Assembly: GCF_027244095.1 (NCBI RefSeq)
Contig: NC_069662.1
Location: 17,448,501 to 17,512,500 of the forward strand
Length of the DNA: 64,000 nt
Direction of reading: 5' to 3'
Origin: Hemicordylus capensis
Taxonomy: Eukaryota > Chordata > Lepidosauria > Squamata > Cordylidae
A program made the translations under genes and the position numbers. Below are positions 1 to 41,962 of the stretch, piece after piece; position 1 is the stretch's first letter, and each line of letters begins with the position of its first letter. Below the pieces are notes generated by a model that saw only the letters and a program-made list of their open reading frames with translations, made no database searches and was not told the origin of the DNA.

Positions 1-1074
1 GAACAGAGCTACACACAGAGACAGCCCTTCCACAGGCAGGTGATTATTGGGATGGCACTGAGGTGGCAAGACACCCTTCTGCCCCCACTTTTAAAAAAGG
101 GGGGAAGAAGAGGAGAGAGCACAAAATGAGGGCGGTGGAATTTGGAGCCCTGCCTCAAGTACACAGAGGTCTTAAGTCAACACAGGCTACACAAAAACTG
201 ATCCATAGGGCTTGAACAGGAAAACTTCCCAGAAGATGGTACCCTACATTTCTAGAAGCCACCCGAACCAAATTTCTGGAGGGCCTGACAGCTAACTAGG
301 AGTCTCAAAAATCCCCAGCCCTCTTCAAAGGGATATTAAGAGCTAAGCGAGATGAGATATTAAACGGCATCATCATGTAGTTTGGGATTTGTTTTTTAAG
401 GGAAAAGGAGCAGTTGCACAGGAGTCTACAGGAGCTACATGATGACTTGGATGAGGGGGACGTTTAACCCGTCTTCTGTGCCCCGAATCAAAGCTGCAGC
501 AGGCTCTCAGAGGTGCTATTTGTTTCAATTATACCTTTAGGGGTGCCAAACAGCTGCTGGGGCGGGGGGGGGGGGTGGTCTGGCAGAAAAAGCATGGAAC
601 TAAAGTATTAAAGACCCCCCTAATTCCACATCACAGTCCCATAAAAACTGCAAGCCCCCACATGGCTGCATTTCCCCCTTTTAAAGTAAACCTCAAACTA
701 GACAGTGATATATTGTAGTGTCCCATTGGGTTTGGCCCTACCTCTAAGATGCTCAGGCGGGCATTTTTATTTTTCTTAAAGCTTTTTGAGGCCTGAGGCA
801 TACAATCTACATTACGCCTAAACCGCCAAAGTGAGGTAACAAGCTAAAGAGCTGAGAATCTGTTGCCTGAGGCTGGTAAGTCACCACATCCTGCCTAAGG
901 ATAGGGCTGGGCCCATTTAGAGGGATTCTCAAGCAAGGGCTAAAGGACACCTGTTTGTAGGGCCTGCGTCATATAGGGACGCCCGGGTTTTCTTGCTTGT
1001 GGAGTTGGCAAGCAAAGGATAAGGAAGTCAGAGGAAGTGCAACAGAAATGTAATCAGGAAGCCCTTAGTAGGCA
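1..1074. other. No gene recognised
   Basis: No exon or known family was identified. CDIPT, the human neighbour past the SEZ6L2 3' end, was looked for on the minus strand and not found. Confidence 0.6.
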
Positions 1075-1160
1075 GCGATCCTAGGCACACTTTCCTGGGA
1101 GTAAGCCCATTAAACACAATAGGACTTGCTACTGGGTAAACATGCACAGGATTGGATTGT
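1075..1160. repeat. Short dispersed repeat, partly palindromic
   Basis: GCGATCCTAGGCACACTTTC, CTGGGAGTAAGCCCATTAAA, GTAAACATGCACAGGATTGG. A related copy is at about 42730-42815 (GAGCAATCCTTTGCATATTT to GTAAATGTGCATAGG). Common in squamates; class not settled. Confidence 0.55.
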
Positions 1161-1484
1161 AAAGCTACTATGATGGTACCTCATTTCTGCATCATTTTCC
1201 ATTGCAGAGGAGACTGTTACCTATAGCCCCGTGGGCTACTGTCATGTCACTAGAAACCCCTTAAAGTTATACATGCTGGTTTATTTCTTGTAGGCCAACT
1301 CAGATTCATTATGCAGGAACCATGTAAAACCCAGATTATCTAGATGTTCAGACAGAAGTCATCTCTTCTGCTCTATTCCCACTCAAAATACAGATGCTGG
1401 CTTTGTTAGAGGAACCCATTTGTAATTCCCAATTCCAGGGAAACTTGGTGGCTTCCATACAGAGCATTTAGGGTTAGAGTATAA

Positions 1485-1641
1485 TTCTGACAGCCAAGTC
1501 ACTCACTCTCTCTCTCAATCTAACCTTCCTCACAGGGTTATTGTGAAGATAAGATAGCAGAAAGGGGAACCACGTGTGCCAGCTTGAATTCCTTGGAGGA
1601 CGGGCAGGATACAAATGCAATGAGTAAATAAATAATTTATT
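1485..1641 (+). mobile_element. MIR-like tRNA-derived SINE, 3' part
   Basis: CCTCACAGGGTTATTGTGAA, TTCCTTGGAGGACGGGCAGG, ATACAAATG, ending in AAATAAATAA. Confidence 0.65.
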
Positions 1642-2017
1642 GTAGCCTCTACCTGTTTTTTATGTCTCTCTCTCTCTCTTTTTTGTAGGGACTTTTTTGC
1701 TGTTCATTTGAGTGTCAAATATAGCTTGTTTAGGGTAAGTTCTCTTGCAAGTCACATATGCTGGTTTTTGGTGATGTTATTGTACAACCTTTGTTACAAA
1801 TAGTTTTGTTTTTGTTTTTGATGGCAGCACCTATAACTGACATCCGACTCCCTAGAAAAGGAGTTGTGGGGCAGGGAGCAAGCAAGAAAGAAAAGGATGA
1901 GAACTCTCTTTCTTCCTCAGCTGCAAAGGAAATAACAAACCAAGGGAGGGGGAAGAGAGGAGGAGTGGATAATAAATAAACCGAGATAAATAAAAGTAAA
2001 CAACAGATAAAGCAGAA

Positions 2018-2052
2018 AAAGTGTGTGTGTGTGCGTGTGCGTGTGTGTGTTT
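2018..2052. repeat. (GT)n microsatellite, imperfect
   Basis: GT units broken by two GC interruptions. Confidence 0.9.
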
Positions 2053-2320
2053 GGTGTGTGAAACGCATTTGGCACATTGAACAGGATATTTACAAAGGGT
2101 GGGGGAGTTGACGGCGTCCAAAGCTGGGAGAGTGGACAGTGAGGCAGCCAAATGGGGAGGAAGGGAGAAAAAGCCAATCTGTGTGGCAGAGAGGAGGAAA
2201 CCCCTCTCCCCCCTCCCTTTCCCTTAAGCCCCTCCCCCCTTCCACTATTCCCTCTGAAACAGGAATTGTTCTCATTCGCTGATCTTCAAACCCGCTCGGG
2301 TTAACATCCTCAGATCTCTT

Positions 2321-32282
<29,962 letters not shown>

Positions 32283-33267
32283 TTTGGATTTCTTCAGACC
32301 TGCAGAATACCTAGTCTAGCTATTTCCTTCTCCTACCAGGCAAGGGAGCAGTGGAGTCAGGAGTCCGCTTTGCAAATGAAGTGCAGTAGATACCCTTGCA
32401 ATGGCTATTCCTGTATTATTATTATTTTCCTTTCAAAAGAGATCTAAACGGTATATTTGGGAAATTTGCTGCTGTCTTTTTCCGTAGACCACTATACTGT
32501 AGGCTTGAAAACCTACAACACTGGATACCTCTTTAAAATTTAAAAAAAAAAAAGGAGAGAGATAAATTCTATAGATAGTCTTCCTTTATACAAAGTGATT
32601 GAAAATAAAGTGGCAGGGCTTCTTCTTTTTTTAATTTGAGATTCCAGGCCCCTTTGGCAAAGGATCTCTCTCTGTCTCTCCTTATGGTTTAGTCAAAAGA
32701 ACAGGAGAAGCCACCTAAGCTCACTTGGACAGAGGAAATATATGGAGGAGAGATGGATTTCTTTGCATATGAAAAGGCACTGGCTCTCTGGTTTCTTGGC
32801 AGAATGAATAGACTGGCTAGTCCTGTTCTTACGCAAACAATATGCTACCAAGAAAACTGCTCAGCAAACCTGTGAGCAAGCCACCTATATACGCCTACCT
32901 GAAAAGTCACCTATACAGCTGGTTATCTCAGGGTCCGTACATGATGTATTGCCAAAGGCATGCAGTGCCCCTCCCCTCTCCAACGTTGCCAAAACAATAC
33001 AGATTCTGTTGCCCCCTCCCCTCCCAAAGAATTAGATGGATGCAGTGAACTGCCCTTTTAAAAAATGTTATGCCTTGGATACCTATCTGTTTTTCCTCTC
33101 TCTCTCCCTCCCGCTTGCTCTCTGTCCTTGACAATGAAACGCAATGGATGGCAGCCTGTGCAAAAGAAACGCAGCTGGTAGCTACAGATTATTCTGGGTC
33201 CTAGGGTAGCCTTTTGCAGAATGTAGAATATAGATTCCCCACCCCCCACCCTAGTGGATGCCTATAG

Positions 33268-33572
33268 GTATATGATTTGCAAAGGCTTTGAAGACGAAGA
33301 AAAAAACTGACTTTTTTTTTTTAAGGAAGAGCACACAGTGCTTGTTTGCATGCAGAACAGAGGCCTTAGCTAGAAATGCAGCTTTTTTCATTTGCAAAAT
33401 AACCTACATAGCTTACATAGTATATGGCTTGCAAATGATTTGAAGGGAGAAAAAACTGACTTTAAAAAAGAAGAAGAAAAAGGAAGAGCACACAGTGCTT
33501 GTTCACATACAGAAACTAGCCTTAGCTAGACATTAAGCTTTTTCATGTGCAAAATAACCTATATAGTTTGCT
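33268..33572. repeat. Tandem duplication, about 152-bp unit, two copies
   Basis: Units start at GTATATGATTTGC (33268) and GTATATGGCTTGC (33420). Both carry GGAAGAGCACACAGTGCTTG, CCTTAGCTAGA and GCAAAATAACCTA. About 1 kb upstream of the SEZ6L2 start codon. Confidence 0.85.
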
Positions 33573-34595
33573 AACCCTCTCCATTTTAACCATAACATGA
33601 AATTAGATGAGGCCTCTTCTTTGATATAAAATCAAAACACCCTGAAAAGATGGCAAAGAATGGCAGTAGAATTCAGTTCTCTGTATCAATTTGTTGCCCC
33701 ACTGGGCTAGAATTTTAGAAAAAATAATAATAAGTTGTCTTGTTGCAAAAATGTATGCTAGTGGCAAACATGCAGGTAAATCGTTTGCAAGATGTAGATG
33801 GGTTCAATATACACCAGGGCTCCTGGCTTAATCAGTTTCTACAAACCAGTGCAGCAAAGTAACCTGCTACAGATTTATTAGCTATTCTTGCAAAATGAAG
33901 GCAGGCACCCAGGCAAAAACCTGGATTTTACTCTATTTTGTACACAAATTTCTCTGTACTTGATGCTAACTTAAGCATTCTAATTGCCTATGGCCTTTTG
34001 CAAACTACAAGTCCCAAACTGTTTGCAAAAGTAGTAAGTACCCCTGAATCGCTATACAGTGTTCCTTCTCAATCTAGACTGGGAAATGTATCTGTGTAAT
34101 GCTGATATACTGAAAAGAGAGGTATCTCACTGCTTTTATTTTGTCCTTTCTCTTTTTTGCACAAGTACAGATTTCTTTGGGGGAAACACAATTCCAGTAT
34201 TCCTCTGACCTTTTACAAGCTGCTCTTCTTCCGCTCCCCACTCCAGTCATTCATAGTAACTTTTTGCAACCCTCAGTTACCATATCTGGTTTCCTCCCCT
34301 CCCCTGCAAGCAATGCCCCTCCCTACAAAATATAACATCATTAGAAGTAAGAGCCTTATTTCCCCCCTCACAAAGACACACCAAAGCTAACTGCCCGCTT
34401 CCTCAAGGGCTGCTCAGGATGCAGAGCTATGGAGAGGTTAAAAATGTCTGTTTCCCGAAATGAGTGGGGGGGAAGCATGTGCAGGGGTTGTGGGGGTACT
34501 GGATTTATGACATAAGGGGGGGCTGTTGAGGAAGCAGTGGGAAAGGAGGGGAATCTCCTTCCCTCTGCTGCTCCAACTTAATCTTCCCTCACAAT

Positions 34596-34735
34596 GGTTG
34601 CTATGGGAGTTGCTATGGGAGGGTGGTTGCTAAGGGAGGCCCTGTGGTTGCCAGGCAGTTGCTAAGAAAGGTACCAGAGGCTGAGAAGGAAGTTGCTAAG
34701 GGCAGTTCATAGGAAGGTTGCTATCACTAGGGATG
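34596..34735. promoter_or_regulatory. Cluster of GTTGCY motifs (RFX half-site-like)
   Basis: Seven GTTGCT/GTTGCC copies in about 135 bp, including GGTTGCTATGGGAGTTGC and GGTTGCTAAGGG. Resembles the RFX half site GTTGCYATGG. About 2.3 kb upstream of SEZ6L2. Could instead be a decayed tandem repeat. Confidence 0.4.
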
Positions 34736-35737
34736 GTTGATGTGGAGTCTGGTGTGTGGGGGGGTAAATGACACCCCCCCCACACACACACACACTTTGA
34801 CAAAGGGACTTCTGGAGAGGCTTGGGTCTTCCTTGGAAGGTTATCAGGGGTTCCTCAATTAAAAGATCAATAATGATCAGAAGATCAAAAAGATCAGATC
34901 AAGCTTCCCTGAAACAGACAATTTGCTCACTACTACTGATTTAAAGGAACACATGATTCTGCCCCTCTGTTGCGGTCTTCAAGGGAGGCCCTTTACGCCT
35001 CACTGCCTTCAGAAGTGTGGCTTCTGGACACTTGGTTGTAGCACCCAGACTATGATTCCCTATCCGGTTGACCCTTCAACATCTAGCGAAAACCATCCTA
35101 TTCTGATGCAGCTTTTCTATACAGACTTTCTGAACATGTCCTTTCTTTTACTTCTTACTTCATATTCTTGAGTTGGTTTCTGCTATACTGGCCTTCCTTC
35201 TGTTAATTTTTTTTTCATGTTTTACATTCTTGTCATTTTATTATTATTGGCTTTTAAATTACAGTGCCACTGGGGGGCACTGACAGAAAGGCAAGGAGAT
35301 AAATAAAGTAAAATAAACCAACACACACACAATGCAGCTAGAGGGGAGTGTTAGATTGGTTCTAGACTTCTGAAACTAAACCTGAGAATGCTGCATCACT
35401 GAAATCAATGCATATTCTTCCAGTCTTACCCTCACTTCCATCTCCTTCTCCTAGCAGATTTTCTATTGTAAGCTCTGTGGTGCAGAGACCTGGCTTCTTG
35501 AACTCGAGAGCACTATGCACACTAATAGCACTAAGAATGTATTTTAGGGCAGGTTATCAGTTCACGTGGGGTGGCAATGATGCCCAAGAAACGTGCCAAC
35601 TGAATGGGCAACTAAAATACCCCCCCCCACACACACACACACACATCCTTGCAGTAAAATGTAGGCTTTCCTTGGCAAGTAGATTTATGTGGAAAGGATC
35701 CCTTGAAAGTGAAAAGAGGCCTTGAAGCTTCTAGATC

Positions 35738-37122
35738 AGTATTTCCCAACCTTTTTCACCCAGAGGCACACTCACATTACATTTTTGTTAACTGCCTCTT
35801 TTTTGTGCTAGCAAAGCTATAGCACAATTCTTATTTATCTAATTTAGCATCCTTACCCCTCTGTATTCCTACATATTTTTAATTCTTATCCATAGTCATC
35901 CCTTGCATCCCTCCTGGAGCCAATTCATCCCATAATAATAATCTTTATTACGGTCGTTGACCAGCACAAGTCGTAAAACAGTAATACTATACAGTAAATG
36001 CAATATAAGGAAAGTGTTGCAGTCTTACGGAGATTAGAATTGATGTAGCATTAAGACTGAGGGGGAGGGAATCTAAAAATACAAAATTTTAAAACATGAT
36101 ATAAAACACAAACAGAATAGATAAAATGCATGTAAGCTAAAAAGGACTCAGCCAAACACTTTGTTTCAGTCAAAAAGCAGTATAAAATCAGAACAAATTT
36201 AAAAGAGGGGATAATCAGCATTCTATGGGGTCCTGCTCAGCACAGAGTCACTGAAAATGCTAGTAAAATACTAGTGAAATAGATTAAGATAAAAGGGCAG
36301 CTTATTCCTGCTTATTGAACAATTACAACTCCAAACACAGCTCAGCTCCCAATCTGGGAGGAGATATACAATTCAGGGGCTCTATAAAGTGTTAGCATTG
36401 AATTAGCTACTTTTAAGCTGGCAATACCTATCCCCACATGCCCAGCTACAACTAGCCGAGATATGAGTACAAATTGCTCTGGCATTGTGTCGTTTATTTG
36501 TCCATTTTTAGGCTCTTCCGAAAGCGAAGGGCTGCACTGCAAAACTTGGCTACCTGTCTAGTGGAAGAGGAATTACTTCCTTCCAGGAGCCTGGCAGTCA
36601 TCTGAGGTAGATCGAGACCTGGGAATTTGACTGTCAGAGGGTGAATGAAATCCCGGCGCAGGTCTCTGTAGAGCAGGCATTCCAATAGTACATGGGTAAC
36701 TGTTTCAACTTGACCCTCGCCGCATGGGCGCCTCTGTATCGTCCCTCTAAAAGGGCTGAAGGCAAGGCATTACATCTTGCCAAGGTGAAAGCTTTTCTAA
36801 GAGGGGGCACCTCCAGGGCAGTAAGATAGGGTGCTGGGGCCAAGCAATACCTAACTGATTCTTGGCACTGAAAATCAGGTACCCTTGCCATGTCTGTCTG
36901 TCTCTCAATATCCTCAATTCTCTGTTTGATGGACTTCCTAGCTGTCTCCAAACTTTGCGTGATTCATCCCATAATGCACCAGGAAGGACCCTCTTTGTGC
37001 ATAACAAAGGCCACTCCTGGTGCATAACAAACAAAGCTAGCCAGCTCCAAAAATAGAGAGCTCAAAATTCTCTGGTGTGTTATAGGGCAAGTCAGCTATG
37101 GCACACTGGTTATGAACCACTG
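35738..37122. mobile_element. hAT-like nonautonomous element interrupted by a LINE
   Basis: Ends CAGTATTTCCCAACC and ...GAACCACTG form a hAT-like inverted pair. Inner sequence (CCCATAATGCACCAGGAAGG) matches the element at 11484-12202. Without the LINE it is about 350 bp. No clear target duplication was seen. Confidence 0.6.
35937..36961 (-). mobile_element. 5'-truncated LINE copy with 14-bp target duplication
   Basis: Same family as the 18.5-21.4 kb LINE: shares KQRIEDIERQTD, LEVPPLRKAFTLARCNALP and LEGRYRG. Its 3' tail on the minus strand reads ...AATAAAGATTATTATT. It is flanked by ATTCATCCCATAAT at 35923-35936 and 36962-36975, an intact target site duplication inside an older hAT-like element. 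Confidence 0.85.
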
Positions 37123-37497
37123 GTCTGTACCACAGATGGGCAGACTCTAAGTTTGTGGGACCTACTTTGTTTTTCACTTGGAACCTTCAGATCCCCCAAC
37201 CAGAGCCAAGTACAAAAGTGTCCAGAGGGTACACAAATGTACAGCAGATGTACATTTAGGTGAACAGGACAGGGTGTCTGTGTCCAGGAACTTGTTTTTA
37301 ATGCTAGAAGAAAGCTCACAGTCTTTTCCGCGTACAAAATAATCCAGTCCTGCTTTTCTCCTTTGCTCTCCTTGTTTCAGCAGCCTCATTTAAAAGAAGA
37401 AAAATGCTATTTGGTGTTGCTGTTCAGGGGCGTAACTATAATAGGGCAAGGGAAGACAGTTGTCTGGGGGCCCACTGCCTTGGGGGTTCCCCTAGAG

Positions 37498-37633
37498 CAG
37501 GCCTGCTCAACTTCGGCCCTCCTGCAGATGTTGGCCTACAATTCCCATAATTCCTGGCTATTGGCTGCTGTGGCTGAGAATTATGGGAGTTGTAGTCCAA
37601 AAACAGCTGGGGGGCCTAAGTTGAGCAGGCCTG
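37498..37633. mobile_element. 136-bp hairpin MITE with perfect 8-bp duplication
   Basis: CAGGCCTGCTCAACTT to AAGTTGAGCAGGCCTG, with inner arms ACAATTCCCATAATTC and GAATTATGGGAGTTGTAG. Flanked by CCCTAGAG at 37490-37497 and 37634-37641. Inserted in the larger hAT element. Confidence 0.93.
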
Positions 37634-37855
37634 CCCTAGAGTCAGGTCACATGACTGACTCTGCCAGCTGCGTGCCCTCCTGGGCTTCCTTCAGTTGCAT
37701 TCATCCTCCGAAAGTGATATGAGTGTTAAGACCTGGAGCTACCAGAACAGCATGTCTTTCTCTAGTACCATTAAATGACTTGCATCGTCCACAATTTACA
37801 AAACCTTAAAAAAAATAATTTAGGATGATGTTCTATTGTGGCACATAGGTATAGG

Positions 37856-37882
37856 GGTGTGTGTGTGTGTGTGTGTGTGTGT
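37856..37882. repeat. (GT)n microsatellite
   Basis: About 13 GT units inside the hAT element 37425-38008. Confidence 0.9.
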
Positions 37883-38171
37883 ATGCGCTTTTTGTTACCA
37901 CTATTCAGCCTCATTTAAGATTTCTTTACTTCATGAGCTGAGCTTCAGGGGGCGGGGTTCATTTTACAATCTTGTCTCTGGGCCCTCTCCAACCTTGCTA
38001 TGCCCCTGTTGCTGCTGTTAAACTATTTGAAGCCACAAACTCTTGTTTGATCTCTATTGCAACTCACTTAAAGATGGATCACTAGATCCACGTTTTATCC
38101 TCCTTCTAAAAGTTTTTAAAAGATGGTTGGAAATTTTATCCTGGGAACTGCTAACACTGTTTTGTTTGTTT

Positions 38172-38725
38172 GAACATAAGAACAGCCCTGCTGGATCAGG
38201 CCCAAGGCCCATCTAGTCCAACATCCTGTTTCGCACTGTGGCCCACCAGATGCCACTGGAAGCCACAGGCAGGAGTTGAGGGCATGCCCTGTCTCCTGCT
38301 CTTACTCCCCCACAACTGGTACTCAGAGGCATCCTGCCTTTGAGGCTGGAGGTGGCCCACAGCCCTCCAACTAGTAGCTGTTGATAGACCTCTCCTCCAT
38401 GAAGTTATCCAAACCCTTCTTAAAGGTTGTTGGCTGTCACCAACTCTTGTGGCACAGAATTCCACACGTGCATTGTGTGAAAAAAGTACTTCCGTTTGTT
38501 GGTCCTAGATTTCCTGGCAATCAATTTCATGGGATGACCCCTGGTTCTAGTCTTATGGGAGAGAGAGAAGAATTTATCTCTATCCACTTTCTCCACACCA
38601 TGCATTATTTTATAGACCTCTATCATGCCTCCCCTCAGTAGTCTTTTTTCTAAACTAAATAGCCCCAGGTGTTGTAGCCTTGCCTCATAAGAAGGGTGCT
38701 CTAGGCCCCTGTTTGTTTGTTTTTA
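38172..38725 (-). mobile_element. CR1 LINE 3' end
   Basis: Reverse complement of the 46232 copy: ACATAAGAACAGCCCTGCTG at the left edge, GGGATGACCCCTGGTTCTAG and CCAGGTGTTGTAGCCTTGCC. Confidence 0.85.
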
Positions 38726-38884
38726 AAGGATTTCCAAGTTAGTGGATATGGATTAGAAGCTGAGATATTTGAAATATTGATTGTAAAGCTACTTAGAGAG
38801 GATTTGGCACCAATAGTATTGGATAAAGGATTTATTTGGTAGATTGCTTGGAAATATCCTTGACTTGGTTGGTTGGTTAGTTTG

Positions 38885-39366
38885 TTATGTTTATATCCTG
38901 CTCTTCCCCCAAAGTAGCCACCTAATGGTGCAGCGGGGAAATTACTTAATTAGCAAGCCAGAGGTTGTGGGTTTGAATCCCCACTGGTATGTTTCCCAGA
39001 ATATGGGAAATACCTATATCAGGCAGCAGCAATATAGGAAAGATGCTGAAAGGCATCATCTCATACTGCATGGGAGATGGCAATAGTAAACCCTTTTTGT
39101 ATTCTACCAAAGACAACCACAGGGCTCTGTGTTCGCCAGGAGTCGACACTGATTCAACGTCACACTTTATCTTTACCTTCCCCCAAGGAGCCCAGAGTAC
39201 TGTATATGGTTTATGTTTATCCCTAGAACAACCCTGTGAGGTAAGTTAGACTGTGAGATAAGTGACTGGCCCAGTGTCACCAAGTGAGTTTCATGGCTGA
39301 ACAGGGATCTGAACCTGGGTCTCCCCCTCCTAGTGCAATGTGCTAACCACTACACCACACTGGCTC
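38885..39366 (-). mobile_element. MIR-like SINE, split by a Sauria SINE
   Basis: TATATCCTGCTCTTCCCCCA (left of insertion) and CAAGGAGCCCAGAGTACTG to CTAACCACTACACCACACTG (right). Confidence 0.8.
38913..39176 (+). mobile_element. Sauria SINE with target duplication, nested in another SINE
   Basis: GGTGCAGCGGGGAAATTAC head, TTTGAATCCCC B box, CCAGGAGTCGACACTGATTC tail. CTTCCCCCAA flanks it at 38903-38912 and 39177-39186, splitting an older tRNA-derived SINE. Confidence 0.9.
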
Positions 39367-39721
39367 TCTCTTTTCACATTCAAAAAGTAATTTGGAGGTA
39401 GCATGCTAGGTGTGGAACTTAATAAATTATGATTATTTAAAATATTTAGGGTGGCCAGAACCTCAGGGGTATACTCGTGAGTCAAATGGGCCGTAACCCA
39501 AAATTTGGCTTTAAAAAAGCCAAATTTGGCAACAGAGTAAATATACCACTTCTCCACTTCTCAACAACAACAAAAAGTTGACAAAGCAGTTTAGCAAAAT
39601 AAATGATGGCAAGGAAGCTATGCTGGTCTGAATAGGAGCAGTACTTTCTATTTCCCTGCTAAAGAGAATTGCCACTTTGAAAGATGTCTCATTGCCCAGT
39701 TAGCAGAGATCTTTGCTGGCA

Positions 39722-41190
39722 GCTACTTGAGACCGTTTGGGGGGTCCCAAGAGGAAGGCAGAAAGTATTTGGGGGTAGGTGAGTATTTATAGGGTTGGTG
39801 ATTAATCTGGTTTACTTGGGGAGGGGTTGCTGTGAGAATTGCTAAGGAAAATAGTGATGAGTCAGTGAGGGTTGCTCAAGGTGGTTGCTAGGGGATCAGT
39901 TTATCCCTACAGATTGTTGGGTTTCTTGGGATGGCCCTTTGGAGGTAGTCCTGGAAGAAGGAGTTGCAAGCTGCAAAAATGCTGGGCGCAAGTTGTTTTG
40001 GATAACTAATGGAGACAGAGGTTTCAAGGTGACTGTTTGAGAGGAGCTGTTGCTGGATGCAGCGTTGCTAAGGCAGGAGGTTGCTAGGGGGGTAGGGATT
40101 ACCTCCTAGTTGGGTGGATAGATGTGGAGTTGATGGGTGAGCCCCTGCTGCAGCTAGGGGAGGAGAGGAGCTTGCCTGAGGTGGGTCTGGGACAGCAGCA
40201 CTTCCTGCCTGAACTGCAGCAATGCATTCTGCAGTCCATGCACCCACACTGAAACGGATTAAAAACAGAAGGGCAGGCTCCATGCTCGGTCCTTCGCTGA
40301 TGAGACCCTTCCTTCAGTGCCGAAGCTCCCTCACTTCTGGGGTGGGGGGCAGGCATTTGTACAGGGGTCCCTTGCCAGTGCTGGGATGCAGCAGGCATCT
40401 CAGGCGTGGGGGTGGCTTTTTACGCAGCAGAGCCTTGCCTGGTGCTGATACGAGGAAGGAGGTAGACGTCAAAGGGAGGGATGCATCCAGTGGTGGATGA
40501 AAGTGTGTGCATGGGGAGGGGGCACCCTAATCTTTTCCGGATGTCTCTGGCAGACTACGTGCATGAAAAAGGAATTAAGCAAAACAGAGGAGTTTATAGG
40601 GACTAGGAGAGAAAGAGATGAGGTAGAGGTACAATCAGCAGCAGTGGTTTTAAAAGCACTGCTAAGATAGAAGACAGGCAGCAAAGTCTGAAGACGGAAT
40701 GACTGGGAAAATGGACAAATAAACAGGTAGAGATAAATCAGGGGTGATATGGGATGTGAGGGGTGGTGGAAGGAATGAAAGTCTAGGTGGAAGAAGGTAT
40801 CATTCGGGGGGGGGGAAGAGACAGAAGTAATGAGTGATTAACTGGGACAGAGGAAGAAAGGATGAGGTAAATACAGTCATGATGGCAGAAAAGCGCAGGG
40901 ATCACTGACGGTGGATAGACAGAGGAAATGTGGGGGGAGAAAACAGAGGATACAACAGTGGAGGTGAGGGATGTGGTGGCAAAAATGAGCAAGGCAAGGC
41001 TGAGTCTGTGGGGTATGAAAACAGCCAGTTGAGCTGTGGGCAGGAAGGGTCAGTGCAGCAGCAGACTGAAGTACTGATTGTACACTGTCAAATCCAGAGC
41101 AGTGGGTTAAAAGGGCACCAGATGAGCAGGGAAGGCTATGAGAGCGAAGAGAACTGGGGGCGGGGGGCAGGACATGCTCCTAGGATGCTG
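39722..41190. other. Region upstream of ASPHD1
   Basis: GTTGCT-rich sequence at about 39828-40092, then purine-rich GGGG/GAGG sequence up to the gene. It should contain the ASPHD1 promoter; no TATA box or CpG island stands out. Confidence 0.5.
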
Positions 41191-41205
41191 TAGCCCTGCC
41201 TAAAG

Positions 41206-41962
41206 ATGCCCTCCATCATGGCAGACTGGGGTCTCCATGGCCTCCTCTCGCCACTCCTCCCTGACACTTCATCTTGGCGACCCCGGCCAGAGCCCGCCAT
41301 CGCTGTGCTGGGTTCCCTGGCCCTGCTGTTTATCTGGTATTGCTACCGGGTGGGGAGTGGGCAGGCAACCCCCACATCACATCAGCAGGGAGTGCCAACT
41401 GAGGAGCGGTGCCCTCGCCGCGCCCTGTGGGGCGATGCCGTCAACCAGCGCCTGTATCGCAGCCTGCGTGATTACGCCAAGCGGTACTCATGGTCTGGCA
41501 TGAACCGGCTGCACAAAGGCATCCGAGACCAGGCCCACTACCAGCTGGGGGAACGCCTGGCCATTCAGAAGCCCAGCGCCTTCTACCTCCCTGACTTGCC
41601 TTCTGCCCCATACTTTCCCCGTGAGTCCCAGCGCCATGATGTGGAGATCCTCGAACTCAGCTTTCCGGCGATTTTGCGGGAATTCGAGGGCATCGCCTGG
41701 GACTTTGCATCTGGAGCCCCACCACCACGGGGATGGACGGCCAACGGCAACCCTGGCTGGCATAGCTATTACCTCTACCGGCAGGGGGAGTGCATAGCAC
41801 AGAACTGCCGGAGCTGCCCCTGGACGTATCGGGCCCTCAGCGCACTACGCACCTTCGTCAACGCCAACCGCTTTGGAAACGCTTGCTTCAGCGTCCTGCA
41901 GCCCGGGACTGTGCTACCGGGGACCTATGGACCAACCAACACCCGGGTGCGGTGCCACTTAG
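41206..41962 (+). CDS. ASPHD1: ASPHD1 exon 1
   Basis: 757 nt ending CACTTAG before GTGAGC, phase 1. It holds the N-terminus, membrane anchor and most of the hydroxylase-like domain. Confidence 0.95.

Larger units (their letters stand above)
37425..38008. mobile_element. hAT-type element, CAGGGGCGTA ends, second copy in reverse orientation
   Basis: Starts CAGGGGCGTAAC and ends GCTATGCCCCTG. Flanks TTGCTGTT/TTGCTGCT (7 of 8). Its interior is the reverse complement of the 14679 copy. Contains a (GT)n tract and the hairpin MITE 37498-37633. Confidence 0.9.

Noticed and set aside
1636-1641. AATAAA as the certain SEZ6L2 poly(A) signal
   Set aside because: It lies within a SINE tail; kept only as a possibility in the gene entry.
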